Shown here one piece after another: positions 8,128 through 15,587 of a stretch of DNA of 64,000 nt. Numbering within the stretch: the stretch's first letter is position 1; each line of letters begins with the position of its first letter. The notes under the pieces are model-generated. The model ran no database searches and had not been told where the DNA came from. It saw nothing but the letters and a program-made list of their open reading frames with translations. A program made the position numbers and the translations under genes. The DNA is from Cellulomonas hominis (GTDB lineage Bacteria > Actinomycetota > Actinomycetes > Actinomycetales > Cellulomonadaceae), in NCBI RefSeq assembly GCF_901521055.1, contig NZ_CABEGA010000040.1, positions 58,993-122,992 of the forward strand, in the 5' to 3' direction.

Positions 8128-8541
8128 ATGACGACGGACCTCGAAGCGCTCGGGCAGGCGCTGAAACGGGCGCAGTACCGCAACCACCGCACCATGGACG
8201 CCGCCCTCCGTGACCTGGGCATCACCCTCGTGCAGTGGGACGCCCTCCGCGCCATCGAGCGGATGCCGGACGCATCCGGCCACGACCTCGCCATCGCGAC
8301 CTTCCAGAGCGACCAGGCGTTCGGGACACTCGCGGCACGGCTCGTGGAACGCGGGTTCATCGTGCGATCGGCTGGGCGCGGGCGCCGGCTGGTGCACACC
8401 CTCACGGACACCGGTCGCGCAGCACTCGACGGTGGCCACGAGATCGCGGCCGGCGTGCTCGAGGACCTCTTCGCACCGCTCGACGAGGATCGACGAAGCA
8501 GCCTGATGCAGGCGCTGGCTGCTCTCACCGCGGAGGACTGA
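8128..8541 (+). CDS. MarR-family transcriptional regulator
   Basis: This 137-residue winged-helix protein has the MarR arrangement: dimerisation helix at the N-terminus, LVQWDALRAIERMPDASGHDLA leading into the recognition helix (FQSDQAFGTLAARLVERGFI), and the wing RSAGRGRRLVHTLTDTGR. It is predicted to bind the two palindromes just upstream and to repress itself and the divergent hydrolase, with release by a small aromatic or electrophilic ligand (family inference). The ATG start agrees with the upstream -10-like element and would make the mRNA leaderless. Confidence 0.9.
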   Translation: MTTDLEALGQALKRAQYRNHRTMDAALRDLGITLVQWDALRAIERMPDASGHDLAIATFQSDQAFGTLAARLVERGFIVRSAGRGRRLVHTLTDTGRAALDGGHEIAAGVLEDLFAPLDEDRRSSLMQALAALTAED

Positions 8542-8612
8542 GCTCCCGGTCCCGGCAGCCCGTCGAGACGCTCGACGAGGCACGCCTCACCGCGCTGACG
8601 CGCCCGGCGACG

Positions 8613-9458
8613 TCAGGCGCGGTGCCCGTCCTGCACCACGCGCGCGATGTGCAGAGCGAGGTACGACACCTCGTCGGGTGTCAACGGTGCACGCAGCCGG
8701 AGCTCCACCAGCTGGGCGAGCCGCTCGGCGGTGTCGACCGCCTCGGGGTAGGTCTGACGGATCGCCTCGCCGACGGAGGAGTGCCGCGCGTCGGCGAGCT
8801 GGCGGCGCTGCTCGATCCGGACGAACAGGTAGCGCAGGTGGGTGATGAAGCGGCCGACGCTGACCCCGCCGGCGTCGAGCGTGACGTCGTGCGCGCTGGC
8901 GACGACGTCGAGGAACTGCTGGATGAGCCCGGTCATCGTGTAGCTGAACGCGAGGTCGCCGGTCGAGACGCCGGCGTTGACGAGATGCAGGGCCAGCCCC
9001 ACCGCCTCGGCCGCGGGCAGCGGGGTCGGCACCCGGGCGTTGATGGCGGCGACCAGTGCCGTGGCCTGCGCGTGCTCCTGCGCGTACAGGTTGGTGACCT
9101 CGGCGAGCAGGGGGTACTCCACGGCCTGGCCGACCTCCGCGCGGCGCAGCGCGAAGCTCACGTGGTCGGCCATCGCGACGATCACGGCCGGGCGGCCTGC
9201 GAGCGCCCCCAGGCCGACCTCGACGAGCGCGTCACCGACGAGCTGGACGTGCTCGGGCGGGATGCTCGCCAGCAGCCCCGCCAGGTGGTCCGGGTCCCGG
9301 CCGGGGTCGGGCCGGAAGACCCGGACGACCCGGTCGCGGTCGACCTGGTCCCCCGGTCTGCTCTGGAACCCCAGACCGCGGCCCGTGAGGATCACCTCGG
9401 TGCCGGACTCGTCGCGCGCGAGGACGAGGTTGTTGTTGAACACGCGGAGGATGTCCAC
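8613..9458 (-). CDS. BglG/LicT-type transcription antiterminator
   Basis: This 281-residue protein matches the family length. The N-terminal co-antiterminator RNA-binding domain begins VDILRVFNNNLVLARDE and includes VILTGRGLGFQ; two PRD domains follow, with conserved His in VAMADHVSFAL, VNLYAQEH-like and YLALHIAR segments that receive phosphate from PTS proteins. Start is the GTG at 9458, with GAGGAG 4 nt upstream. Its gene follows the EIIBCA gene, and both leaders of the PTS locus hold RAT elements, its expected RNA targets. Family model: dephosphorylated EII lets it bind RAT and block the terminator. Confidence 0.93.
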   Translation of the reverse strand: MDILRVFNNNLVLARDESGTEVILTGRGLGFQSRPGDQVDRDRVVRVFRPDPGRDPDHLAGLLASIPPEHVQLVGDALVEVGLGALAGRPAVIVAMADHVSFALRRAEVGQAVEYPLLAEVTNLYAQEHAQATALVAAINARVPTPLPAAEAVGLALHLVNAGVSTGDLAFSYTMTGLIQQFLDVVASAHDVTLDAGGVSVGRFITHLRYLFVRIEQRRQLADARHSSVGEAIRQTYPEAVDTAERLAQLVELRLRAPLTPDEVSYLALHIARVVQDGHRA

Positions 9459-9508
9459 GTCGCTCCTCAGCCTCGGAACCGGGTGGAGGCCGGGGTCCGG
9501 GCGGTCGC

Positions 9509-9540
9509 GCGTGGGCCGCACCCGCAGGCACGGCCCACGC
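9509..9540 (-). promoter_or_regulatory. Intercistronic hairpin between EIIBCA and antiterminator genes
   Basis: A perfect 10-bp stem (GCGTGGGCCG at 9509-9518 with its complement at 9531-9540) lies just after the EIIBCA stop. No U-run follows, so it is more likely an RNA-stability or partial-attenuation element that sets a lower level of antiterminator than of transporter. Confidence 0.5.
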
Positions 9541-9547
9541 GGGGCGG

Positions 9548-11551
9548 TCAGGGCTCGACGTCGATCACGACGGCGCCGGGCACGACGGTACCCGCGGGCC
9601 GGGGCGTGACGCTCGCCAGGGTGCGCGCGTTGATCACCGTGACGACGGTGGTCGTGTCGAAACCGGCCGCGCGGACCGCGTCGAGGTCCACGGTCACGAG
9701 CCGGTCGCCCGCCGAGACGCGCTGCCCCTTGGCGACGGCGAGGTCGAACCCCGTGCCGGCCATCTTGACGGTGTCGATGCCGACGTGGACCAGGACCTCC
9801 ACGCCGTCGGCCGTCATGAGGCCGAACGCGTGCCCGGTGTCCGCGACGGTGACGAGCTCGCCGGAGACGGGCGCCACGACGACCCCGTCGGTGGGAACCA
9901 CACCGACGCCGTCCCCGAGCGCCTTCGAGGCGAACACCGCGTCGTCGACCTGGTCGAGCGGGACGATCGACCCGGCGACGGGCGCGAGGACCGCGCTGGT
10001 CGGCACGGCGTCCGGGGTCCGGGGGGCACCGGGTCCCGAGGCCGCCTCCCGCGCGAGGTCGGCCTCGGCCTGAGCGCGCTCCGCCAGGGCCGCGGCGCGC
10101 TGCTCCGGCGTGCGGTAGTCCGACACGATCACCAGGACCATCGACACGGCGAACGCCGCCGCGACGGCGATGAGGTACACGGGGATCGGGCTGAACACCG
10201 GGATGGTCAGCAGCGAGGTGAACGCGAAGGCGTTGGTGTCCACGCCGCCGAGGACGCCGATGATGACGCCACCGACGAGGCAGCCGACGAGCATCCGCGG
10301 GTAGATGCGCTTGAAGCGGAGGTGGATGCCGTAGAGCGACGGCTCGGAGATGCCACCGAGCAGGCCGGCGGCCAGCGCCCCGGTCGCCGTCTGGCGCATC
10401 TGCACGTCCTTGTCCCGCACGGCGAGGACGAGCACGCCGGCGGTGGCGCCGAAGCAGGCGAAGTTCCACGCGCCCATGGGGCCCTGGATGAAGTCGTAGC
10501 CGAGGGTGTTGAGGTTCACCAGCATCAGCGCGTTCAGGGGCCAGTGCAGGCCGAGCGGGACCAGGAACGGGTAGATCAGCGGGATGACGATCGCGAACAC
10601 GATGGGCGCGTTGCCGTTGAGCCACGCGAGGCCGTCGCCGAGACCCGAGCCGAGCCAGATCCCCAGCGGGCCGAGCAGGAACGCCGTCACCGGGATCATC
10701 ACGACCATCGACAGGAACGGCACGAAGACCATCTGGATGTTCTCCGGGAACACCCGCTTGAGCAGCCGGTACACCGGCGCGAGCGCCGCGACCATGATCA
10801 GCGGCACGAACACCTGGCCGCCGTAGTCGTTGAGCTGCATCGGCAGGCCGAACACGTCCGCGACGCACGCCGTGGTGCCCAGGGTCGCGTTGGTGGTGCA
10901 CGCGGTCCTCGCCGCGTCCGTCAGCGACAGGAAGTTCGGCGTCATCACGGCCGCCATCACCGTGGCGCCCAGCCACGGGTCGACCTGCAGCTTCTTCGCC
11001 GCGTTGTACGCGACCATGATCGGCAGGAAGTAGAACACCGCCCGCCACATCGCGTCGACGAACACCCACGTCGCGGGCTTGTCGTCCGCGCGGAAGTCGA
11101 CGACCCCGATCGCGTCGAGCACCGCGGCGAACGCGATGATCAGGGACGCGCCGAGCAGCACGCCGAGCAGCGGCCGGAACGAGTCCGACAGGTACTCGAA
11201 CACGGCGTCGAGCCAGGCCACCTTGCCCCGCGCCTTCGCCCGGGCGGCCGCCTTCACGTCGGCGTCCGACTGCTGGCCGGCCACCACCCCGGCCATCGTG
11301 GGCAGGTGCATGATCTGCGTGTACACCGTCTGCACGGCCCCGCCGATCACCACCTGGAAGCGCTCGCCGGACTGCGGGACGGCGCCGATCACGCCGGGGA
11401 TGGACTCCACGGCTCGCTGGTCGACGACCGAGGCGTCACGGAGCTCGAAGCGCAGGCGGGTCGCGCAGTGGGTGAGGCTGAGGACGTTCGACGGCCCTCC
11501 GACCGCCCTGATGATCTCCTCGGCCCTGTCGCGCGTCGTCGCGGACGTCAT
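9548..11551 (-). CDS. PTS transporter EIIBCA, beta-glucoside type
   Basis: This 667-residue three-domain protein runs in the order IIB-IIC-IIA. IIB has the phosphorylated Cys29 in LSLTHCATRLRFEL; IIC (about residues 100-470) has many membrane segments; IIA ends the protein with the HVGIDTVKM phospho-His region (around 590). The protein imports and phosphorylates a sugar at the expense of phosphoenolpyruvate through HPr and EI, encoded divergently. Start is the ATG at 11551 with GAGGAG upstream. The B-C-A order and the BglG-type partner suggest a beta-glucoside, but sucrose- or trehalose-type members share the order. The leader contains RAT and terminator. Confidence 0.92.
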   Translation of the reverse strand: MTSATTRDRAEEIIRAVGGPSNVLSLTHCATRLRFELRDASVVDQRAVESIPGVIGAVPQSGERFQVVIGGAVQTVYTQIMHLPTMAGVVAGQQSDADVKAAARAKARGKVAWLDAVFEYLSDSFRPLLGVLLGASLIIAFAAVLDAIGVVDFRADDKPATWVFVDAMWRAVFYFLPIMVAYNAAKKLQVDPWLGATVMAAVMTPNFLSLTDAARTACTTNATLGTTACVADVFGLPMQLNDYGGQVFVPLIMVAALAPVYRLLKRVFPENIQMVFVPFLSMVVMIPVTAFLLGPLGIWLGSGLGDGLAWLNGNAPIVFAIVIPLIYPFLVPLGLHWPLNALMLVNLNTLGYDFIQGPMGAWNFACFGATAGVLVLAVRDKDVQMRQTATGALAAGLLGGISEPSLYGIHLRFKRIYPRMLVGCLVGGVIIGVLGGVDTNAFAFTSLLTIPVFSPIPVYLIAVAAAFAVSMVLVIVSDYRTPEQRAAALAERAQAEADLAREAASGPGAPRTPDAVPTSAVLAPVAGSIVPLDQVDDAVFASKALGDGVGVVPTDGVVVAPVSGELVTVADTGHAFGLMTADGVEVLVHVGIDTVKMAGTGFDLAVAKGQRVSAGDRLVTVDLDAVRAAGFDTTTVVTVINARTLASVTPRPAGTVVPGAVVIDVEP

Positions 11552-11583
11552 GTGCACTCCTCGTCGAGAGTCGTCGTCCGGGC

Positions 11584-11623
11584 ACAAAAAAGACCTGAGT
11601 CGCATGGCTGCGGCTCAGGTCTT
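11584..11623 (-). terminator. Leader terminator of the EIIBCA operon
   Basis: On the minus strand AAGACCTGAG (11614-11623) pairs with CTCAGGTCTT (complement of 11590-11599), followed by a run of U. It sits about 35 nt before the EIIBCA start. Its 5' arm is the 3' end of the RAT, so RAT and terminator are mutually exclusive. Confidence 0.88.
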
Positions 11624-11655
11624 GCCCCGCGACGACGGCGGGTAACAACCCTGGG
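11614..11655 (-). promoter_or_regulatory. RAT antiterminator element, EIIBCA leader
   Basis: The minus strand reads GGGTTGTTAC, then a CCCGC...GCGGG stem, then GGGCAAGACCT, the layout of BglG/LicT targets (GGrTTGTTACTG...CAGGCAAraCCT). It overlaps the following terminator by the AAGACCTGAG arm. The antiterminator encoded downstream of EIIBCA is the expected ligand. Confidence 0.85.
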
Positions 11656-11674
11656 AACTCAGGTTCGTGGAAGG

Positions 11675-11680
11675 ACGCTA
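11675..11680 (-). promoter_or_regulatory. Candidate -10 for the EIIBCA operon
   Basis: TAGCGT on the minus strand lies about 24 nt before the RAT core, as expected for a promoter that makes the RAT-bearing leader. No clear -35 is seen. Confidence 0.35.
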
Positions 11681-11766
11681 GCACCCGCTTTCCCGCGCCC
11701 ATCCGGGACCAGAGTCCTAGGCATCGGCTGCCTTTCATCGCGTTCCGACCGACGTCCCGGCCGCGT

Positions 11767-11796
11767 TTGACCCCGCCCGTTCTCACGCCGTACAAC
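11767..11796 (+). promoter_or_regulatory. Promoter of ptsH-ptsI
   Basis: TTGACC (11767-11772), an 18-nt spacer and TACAAC (11791-11796) form a plausible sigma-70-type promoter. Transcription would start near 11803, so that the RAT is at the very 5' end of the mRNA. Confidence 0.55.
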
Positions 11797-11803
11797 TGGC
11801 GCA

Positions 11804-11840
11804 CCAGGGTTGTTACTGAGCGGATCAGGCAAGACCTGAG
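11804..11840 (+). promoter_or_regulatory. RAT antiterminator element, ptsHI leader
   Basis: GGGTTGTTACTG, a variable centre and CAGGCAAGACCTGAG match the BglG/LicT RAT consensus almost completely. It ends in the 5' arm of the terminator at 11831-11875. The element makes ptsHI expression depend on a BglG-type antiterminator. Confidence 0.88.
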
Positions 11841-11875
11841 GCACCGGCCGGAGTCGGATGTCTCAGGTCTTTTTT
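11831..11875 (+). terminator. Leader terminator of ptsH-ptsI
   Basis: AAGACCTGAG (11831-11840) pairs with CTCAGGTCTT (11862-11871), followed by a T-run. It ends 56 nt before ptsH and shares its arm sequence with the divergent terminator at 11584-11623. Confidence 0.88.
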
Positions 11876-11930
11876 GTTGCCCTGGCGGCGCCGACCCGTG
11901 CCGGGCGGCGTGACGAGAAGGGACTTCCCC

Positions 11931-12209
11931 ATGCCTCAGCGACGAGCAGTTCTGGCGACCACCTCAGGTCTGCACGCCCGCCCCGCCGCACTCCTGACCC
12001 GGCGCGTGGCCGACGGCGGCCACCTCGTGCACCTCGCCCGCGAGGGCCAGCCGGGCGTGGACGCGAGCAGCATCCTCATGGTGATGGGCCTGCGCCTGCA
12101 GCACGGCGAGGCGGTCGAGCTGACGTGCGACGCACCGGACGCCGGACCGCTGCTGGACGAGCTGGCGGAGCTCCTCGCGACCGATCTCGACGCGGTGGAG
12201 CTGGCATGA
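11931..12209 (+). CDS. ptsH: Phosphocarrier protein HPr
   Basis: This 92-residue protein has the active-site His15 in TTSGLHARPAA and Ser46 in the DASSILM loop, the position phosphorylated by HPr kinase in Firmicutes. HPr passes phosphate from EI to the EIIA domains. Start is the ATG at 11931, after GAGAAGGGA; a longer in-frame start would run into the terminator. Its stop overlaps the ptsI start (ATGA), so the two are translationally coupled. Expression is predicted to be gated by the RAT/terminator upstream. Confidence 0.95.
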   Translation: MPQRRAVLATTSGLHARPAALLTRRVADGGHLVHLAREGQPGVDASSILMVMGLRLQHGEAVELTCDAPDAGPLLDELAELLATDLDAVELA

Positions 12210-13927
12210 GCCTCGCGGTCGAGACGACGGCGGACGCGGTGCTGCGCGGGATCGGGGTCGGTCGCGGAGTCGCGCTCGCTCCGGTCGCGCTGGTCGCACC
12301 CCCGCCCGACGTGCCGGCGGACGAGCCGGCGCCGCTCGACCCGGTCGCGGCCGAGGCCCGGGTCCGTGCGGTGCTCGCCGACGTCGGCGCCGACCTGCGG
12401 ACCCGGTCGGCGGCCACGGAGAACCCGGACCTGCGGCAGATGCTGGACGCCGCGGCGACGATGGCGTGCGATCCCGCCCTCGCGGCGGAGGCGGCGCGCC
12501 TGGTGCACTCCGGCGTCGGCCCGGCGGGTGCCGTCGACCGGGCCGTGGAGGGCTTTGCCGCCGTGTTCGCGGCCGCCGGCGGTGACCTGGCCGAGCGGGC
12601 GACGGACCTGCGCAGCGTCCGGCACCGCGCCGTCGCACGCCTGCTCGGTGTCCCTGAGCCGGGCCTCGCGCCGCTGGACGGCCCCGCCGTCGTGGTGGCG
12701 GACGACCTGTCCCCCGCCGACACCGCCGCCCTCGACCTGACGCGCGTCGCCGCGATCGTCACCGAGCGTGGCGGGCCGACCAGCCACACCGCGATCGTCG
12801 CCGGGCAGCTCGGGCTCCCGTGCGTCGTCCGCGTCACGGGCGCGACCACGCTGGCCGCCGGGACACCGGTGCTCGTCGACGCCGCGGCGGGCACCGTCGA
12901 GGTCGACCCGCCCTCGTCGGCGGTCGATCGCGTCGTCCGGCGTGCCGAGAACGAGCGCGTGATCGCCGGGTCGACCGGGCCGGGGAGCACGGCCGACGAC
13001 CACCGCGTCCCGCTGCTCGCGAACGTCGGCACCCCCACCGACGCGCGGGCGGCCGCCGACGGCACCGAAGGTGTCGGGCTGTTCCGCACGGAGGTGCTGT
13101 TCCTCGACGCGCGCACCGAGCCGACGCTCGACGAGCAGACCGCCGCCTACGCCGAGGTCATCGACGCCTACGCCGGTCGCAAGGTCGTCGTCCGCACGCT
13201 CGACGCCGGTGCCGACAAGCCGCTGGCGTTCGCCCACCAGACGGTCGAGGAGAACCCGGCCCTCGGGGTCCGCGGCTATCGCCTGGTCCGGTCGCTCCCG
13301 GGGATCGTCGAGCGGCAGCTGCAGGCCCTCGGCGCTGCCGTCGCGGCGCTGCCGGACGCGCGACGCGACGACGTCTGGGTGATGGCCCCGATGATCGCCA
13401 CCGCCGCGGAGGCCCGCGACTTCGCGGCGGCCGCACGCGCCGCCGGGATCCGGAAGGTCGGCGTGATGGTCGAGGTCCCCGCCGCCGCGCTCCGTGCCGA
13501 GGCGATCCTGGCGGAGGTCGACTTCGTTTCTCTCGGCACCAACGACCTCGCCCAGTACACAATGGCGGCCGACCGGCTCCGCGGGGAGCTCGCCGACCTG
13601 CTCGACCCGTGGCAGCCGGCGGTGCTCACCCTGGTGCGCGCCACGGCGCGGGCCGGTGCCGCGACCGGCAAGCCGGTCGGGGTGTGCGGGGAGTCCGCGA
13701 ACGACCCGCTCATGGCCCTGGTGCTCGCCGGGCTCGGCATCACCAGCCTGTCCATGGCCGCGGGCCGGGTCCCCGCCGTGCGGTACGCGCTGCGCGCCCA
13801 CACCCTCGAGGAGTGCCGCGCCATGGCGGAGGCGGCGGTCGGCGCCCCTGACGCGCGCTCGGCTCGCGAGGCGGTGCGCGCCGCCCTTCGCCCGGAGGTC
13901 GCCCGGGTGCTGCTCGGGGAGAGCTGA
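12206..13927 (+). CDS. ptsI: PTS enzyme I (phosphoenolpyruvate-protein phosphotransferase)
   Basis: This 573-residue protein has the normal EI layout: N-terminal HPr-binding and swivelling phospho-His domains with the active-site His194 in GGPTSHTAIVAG, and a C-terminal PEP-binding barrel with GVGLFRTEVLF, NPALGVRGYRL, SLGTNDLAQYTMA and VCGESAND. It takes phosphate from phosphoenolpyruvate and gives it to HPr in the cytoplasm. The start overlaps the ptsH stop by 4 bp. It is the last gene of a two-gene operon. Confidence 0.96.
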   Translation: MSLAVETTADAVLRGIGVGRGVALAPVALVAPPPDVPADEPAPLDPVAAEARVRAVLADVGADLRTRSAATENPDLRQMLDAAATMACDPALAAEAARLVHSGVGPAGAVDRAVEGFAAVFAAAGGDLAERATDLRSVRHRAVARLLGVPEPGLAPLDGPAVVVADDLSPADTAALDLTRVAAIVTERGGPTSHTAIVAGQLGLPCVVRVTGATTLAAGTPVLVDAAAGTVEVDPPSSAVDRVVRRAENERVIAGSTGPGSTADDHRVPLLANVGTPTDARAAADGTEGVGLFRTEVLFLDARTEPTLDEQTAAYAEVIDAYAGRKVVVRTLDAGADKPLAFAHQTVEENPALGVRGYRLVRSLPGIVERQLQALGAAVAALPDARRDDVWVMAPMIATAAEARDFAAAARAAGIRKVGVMVEVPAAALRAEAILAEVDFVSLGTNDLAQYTMAADRLRGELADLLDPWQPAVLTLVRATARAGAATGKPVGVCGESANDPLMALVLAGLGITSLSMAAGRVPAVRYALRAHTLEECRAMAEAAVGAPDARSAREAVRAALRPEVARVLLGES

Positions 13928-13970
13928 CACCGTTTCTCGTGAACCGGGTCACAAGGTTCGCCGCGACGGA

Positions 13971-13976
13971 TACGTT
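13971..13976 (+). promoter_or_regulatory. -10 of a leaderless transcript (DUF4190 gene)
   Basis: TACGTT ends 6 nt before the ATG at 13983. GTCACA at 13948-13953, 17 nt further upstream, is a weak -35. The transcript would begin at the start codon of a nine-codon reading frame. Confidence 0.5.
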
Positions 13977-13982
13977 CTGCCC

Positions 13983-14012
13983 ATGAGCACTCCCCCGAGG
14001 ACCCGGACGTGA
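13983..14012 (+). CDS. Nine-codon upstream reading frame coupled to the DUF4190 gene
   Basis: ATG AGC ... ACG TGA encodes only nine residues and ends inside the GTG start of the next gene (overlap GTGA). It contains CGAGGA at a ribosome-site distance from that GTG. A leaderless ribosome starting here could reinitiate on the downstream gene. Such leader frames are known in actinobacteria; here the case rests on layout alone. Confidence 0.45.
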   Translation: MSTPPRTRT

Positions 14013-14311
14013 CGAGCGACCTCGCGTTCCCGGAGCCGCGGCCGGTCACCGAGCGAGCGACCTCGCGCGGGGTCGACGGCCTCGCGATCGCGTCACTGGC
14101 CGTGAGCCTGTGCTCGCCGTTGACGTCCGGCCTCGCGGCGCCCGTCGGCCTCGGCCTGGGTGTCGCGGCGCTGCGGCGCATCGGTCGCAGCGGTGCGCGC
14201 GGGCGCGGCCTCGCCGTCGCGGGGATCGTGGTCGGTTCGGTCGTCACGCTCGCGGGGGTCGCCCTCGTCGGGCTGTTCACGGTGCTGGCCTTCGGCACCG
14301 CGTCGCCGTGA
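14009..14311 (+). CDS. DUF4190 small membrane protein
   Basis: This 100-residue protein has two hydrophobic segments (around residues 25-50 and 66-93) separated by a short basic loop (RRIGRSGARGRGLA), the usual DUF4190 hairpin. The N-terminal 20 residues are polar and probably cytoplasmic. The function of the family is unknown; it is often found near cell-envelope genes. The GTG start overlaps the stop of a short leader frame. Confidence 0.78.
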   Translation: MTSDLAFPEPRPVTERATSRGVDGLAIASLAVSLCSPLTSGLAAPVGLGLGVAALRRIGRSGARGRGLAVAGIVVGSVVTLAGVALVGLFTVLAFGTASP

Positions 14312-14351
14312 GCGGGGCCGGGTCCGGGGCAGCCGCGGGCGGCGTCCCTGA

Positions 14352-15587
14352 TCAGCTCGCCGCCGTCCGCGTGATCGGGTCCCGGCGCCCCAGGACCAGC
14401 GTCAGCAGCACGGCGGCGAAGGTGACTCCGGCGGCGACGATCCCGAGGGTGCCGTAGCCCGGGCCGCCGATCACCCAGCCGCCGAGCAGGGCGCCGAGCC
14501 CGGTGCCGAGGGAGATGACCGAGGAGTTCAGCGCGACCACCAGCTGCCCGTGCCGCCCGCTGAGGGACAGGAGCACGTTCTGCAGCGGCGAGTTCATCGC
14601 CCACGCCGCGAAGCCCCAGAGGGAGAACACGGCGATGACCGTGACCGGGCTGGCGGCGGCGGGGGCGAGCAGCACGAGGGCCAGCGTGGACGCCGTCAGC
14701 GCGATCGTGATGCTGCGTCCCGGGCCGTAGCGGTCGGCCAGCCACCCGCCCGCGACGTTCCCGGCGACGCCGGCGACGCCGTAGGCGAGGAGCACCCCGC
14801 TGAGCAGCACGCCCGCGATCCCGGCGGTCTCCGTGAGCAGGGGCGACGCGTACGTCTGCACCATCATGGCGCCCGCGGTCTCGAGCGACGAGACGGCCAG
14901 GGCGATCGCGACGAGGCCGACGGCGGCGCGCCCCGGTCCGGGCCCGGACGCGCCGGATCCGCCGTGCGGGTCGGCGCCCCGCGCCCGTGCGTCCGCGCCC
15001 GCGCGAACGAGCGTCAGCACGCTCACCAGCGCGACCACGGCGAGGCCGGCGACGAGCGCGTAGACCCCGCGGTACCCGAGCAGCGGGCCGAGCAGGTTGC
15101 CCGCCGGGGCACCCAGGACCGTCGCGGTGGTCAGCCCGCCGAAGACGGTCGCGACCGCGCGACCGCTGCCGCCCGGTGGGGCGAGCCTCGCGGCGAGCAC
15201 CGTCGCGGTCGGGGTGAACCCGCCGGCGGCGACCGCCGACAGGGCGCGCAGGACGGCGACGGCCGTGGGGGTGGTGGCGAGCGCCGTGCCGACGGCCGCG
15301 AGCGCGAACAGCGCGAGCGCGGTGCCCATCAGCACCTGGCGAGGGACGCGCCGCACGAGGAGGGTGAGCAGGGGCGTCGAGATCGCGTAGGTGAACCCGT
15401 AGACGCTCACCAGCGTCCCGACCTGGCTGACCGAGATGCCGAGGTCGGCCGACACGGTGGGGACGAGGCCGGCCATCACGTACGACCCGAACCCGATGGC
15501 GAACGTGCCGGTGGCGAGCGGCCAGAGCCGGGCGCGCGGCGCCGGGCCGACGACCGCGACGGCGGGGTCCGCGACGCCGGCGGTCAC
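14352..15587 (-). CDS. MFS transporter
   Basis: This 411-residue protein has about 12 membrane segments and belongs to the arabinose-efflux (DHA1-like) group of the major facilitator superfamily. The loop between helices 2 and 3 is present as LVRRVPRQVLM. Start is the GTG at 15587, overlapping the stop of the amidase gene (GTGA), so it is the last, translationally coupled gene of the nitrogen-compound operon. Its role could be import of a second substrate, or export of a product or toxic analogue; the sequence does not decide. Confidence 0.85.
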   Translation of the reverse strand: MTAGVADPAVAVVGPAPRARLWPLATGTFAIGFGSYVMAGLVPTVSADLGISVSQVGTLVSVYGFTYAISTPLLTLLVRRVPRQVLMGTALALFALAAVGTALATTPTAVAVLRALSAVAAGGFTPTATVLAARLAPPGGSGRAVATVFGGLTTATVLGAPAGNLLGPLLGYRGVYALVAGLAVVALVSVLTLVRAGADARARGADPHGGSGASGPGPGRAAVGLVAIALAVSSLETAGAMMVQTYASPLLTETAGIAGVLLSGVLLAYGVAGVAGNVAGGWLADRYGPGRSITIALTASTLALVLLAPAAASPVTVIAVFSLWGFAAWAMNSPLQNVLLSLSGRHGQLVVALNSSVISLGTGLGALLGGWVIGGPGYGTLGIVAAGVTFAAVLLTLVLGRRDPITRTAAS

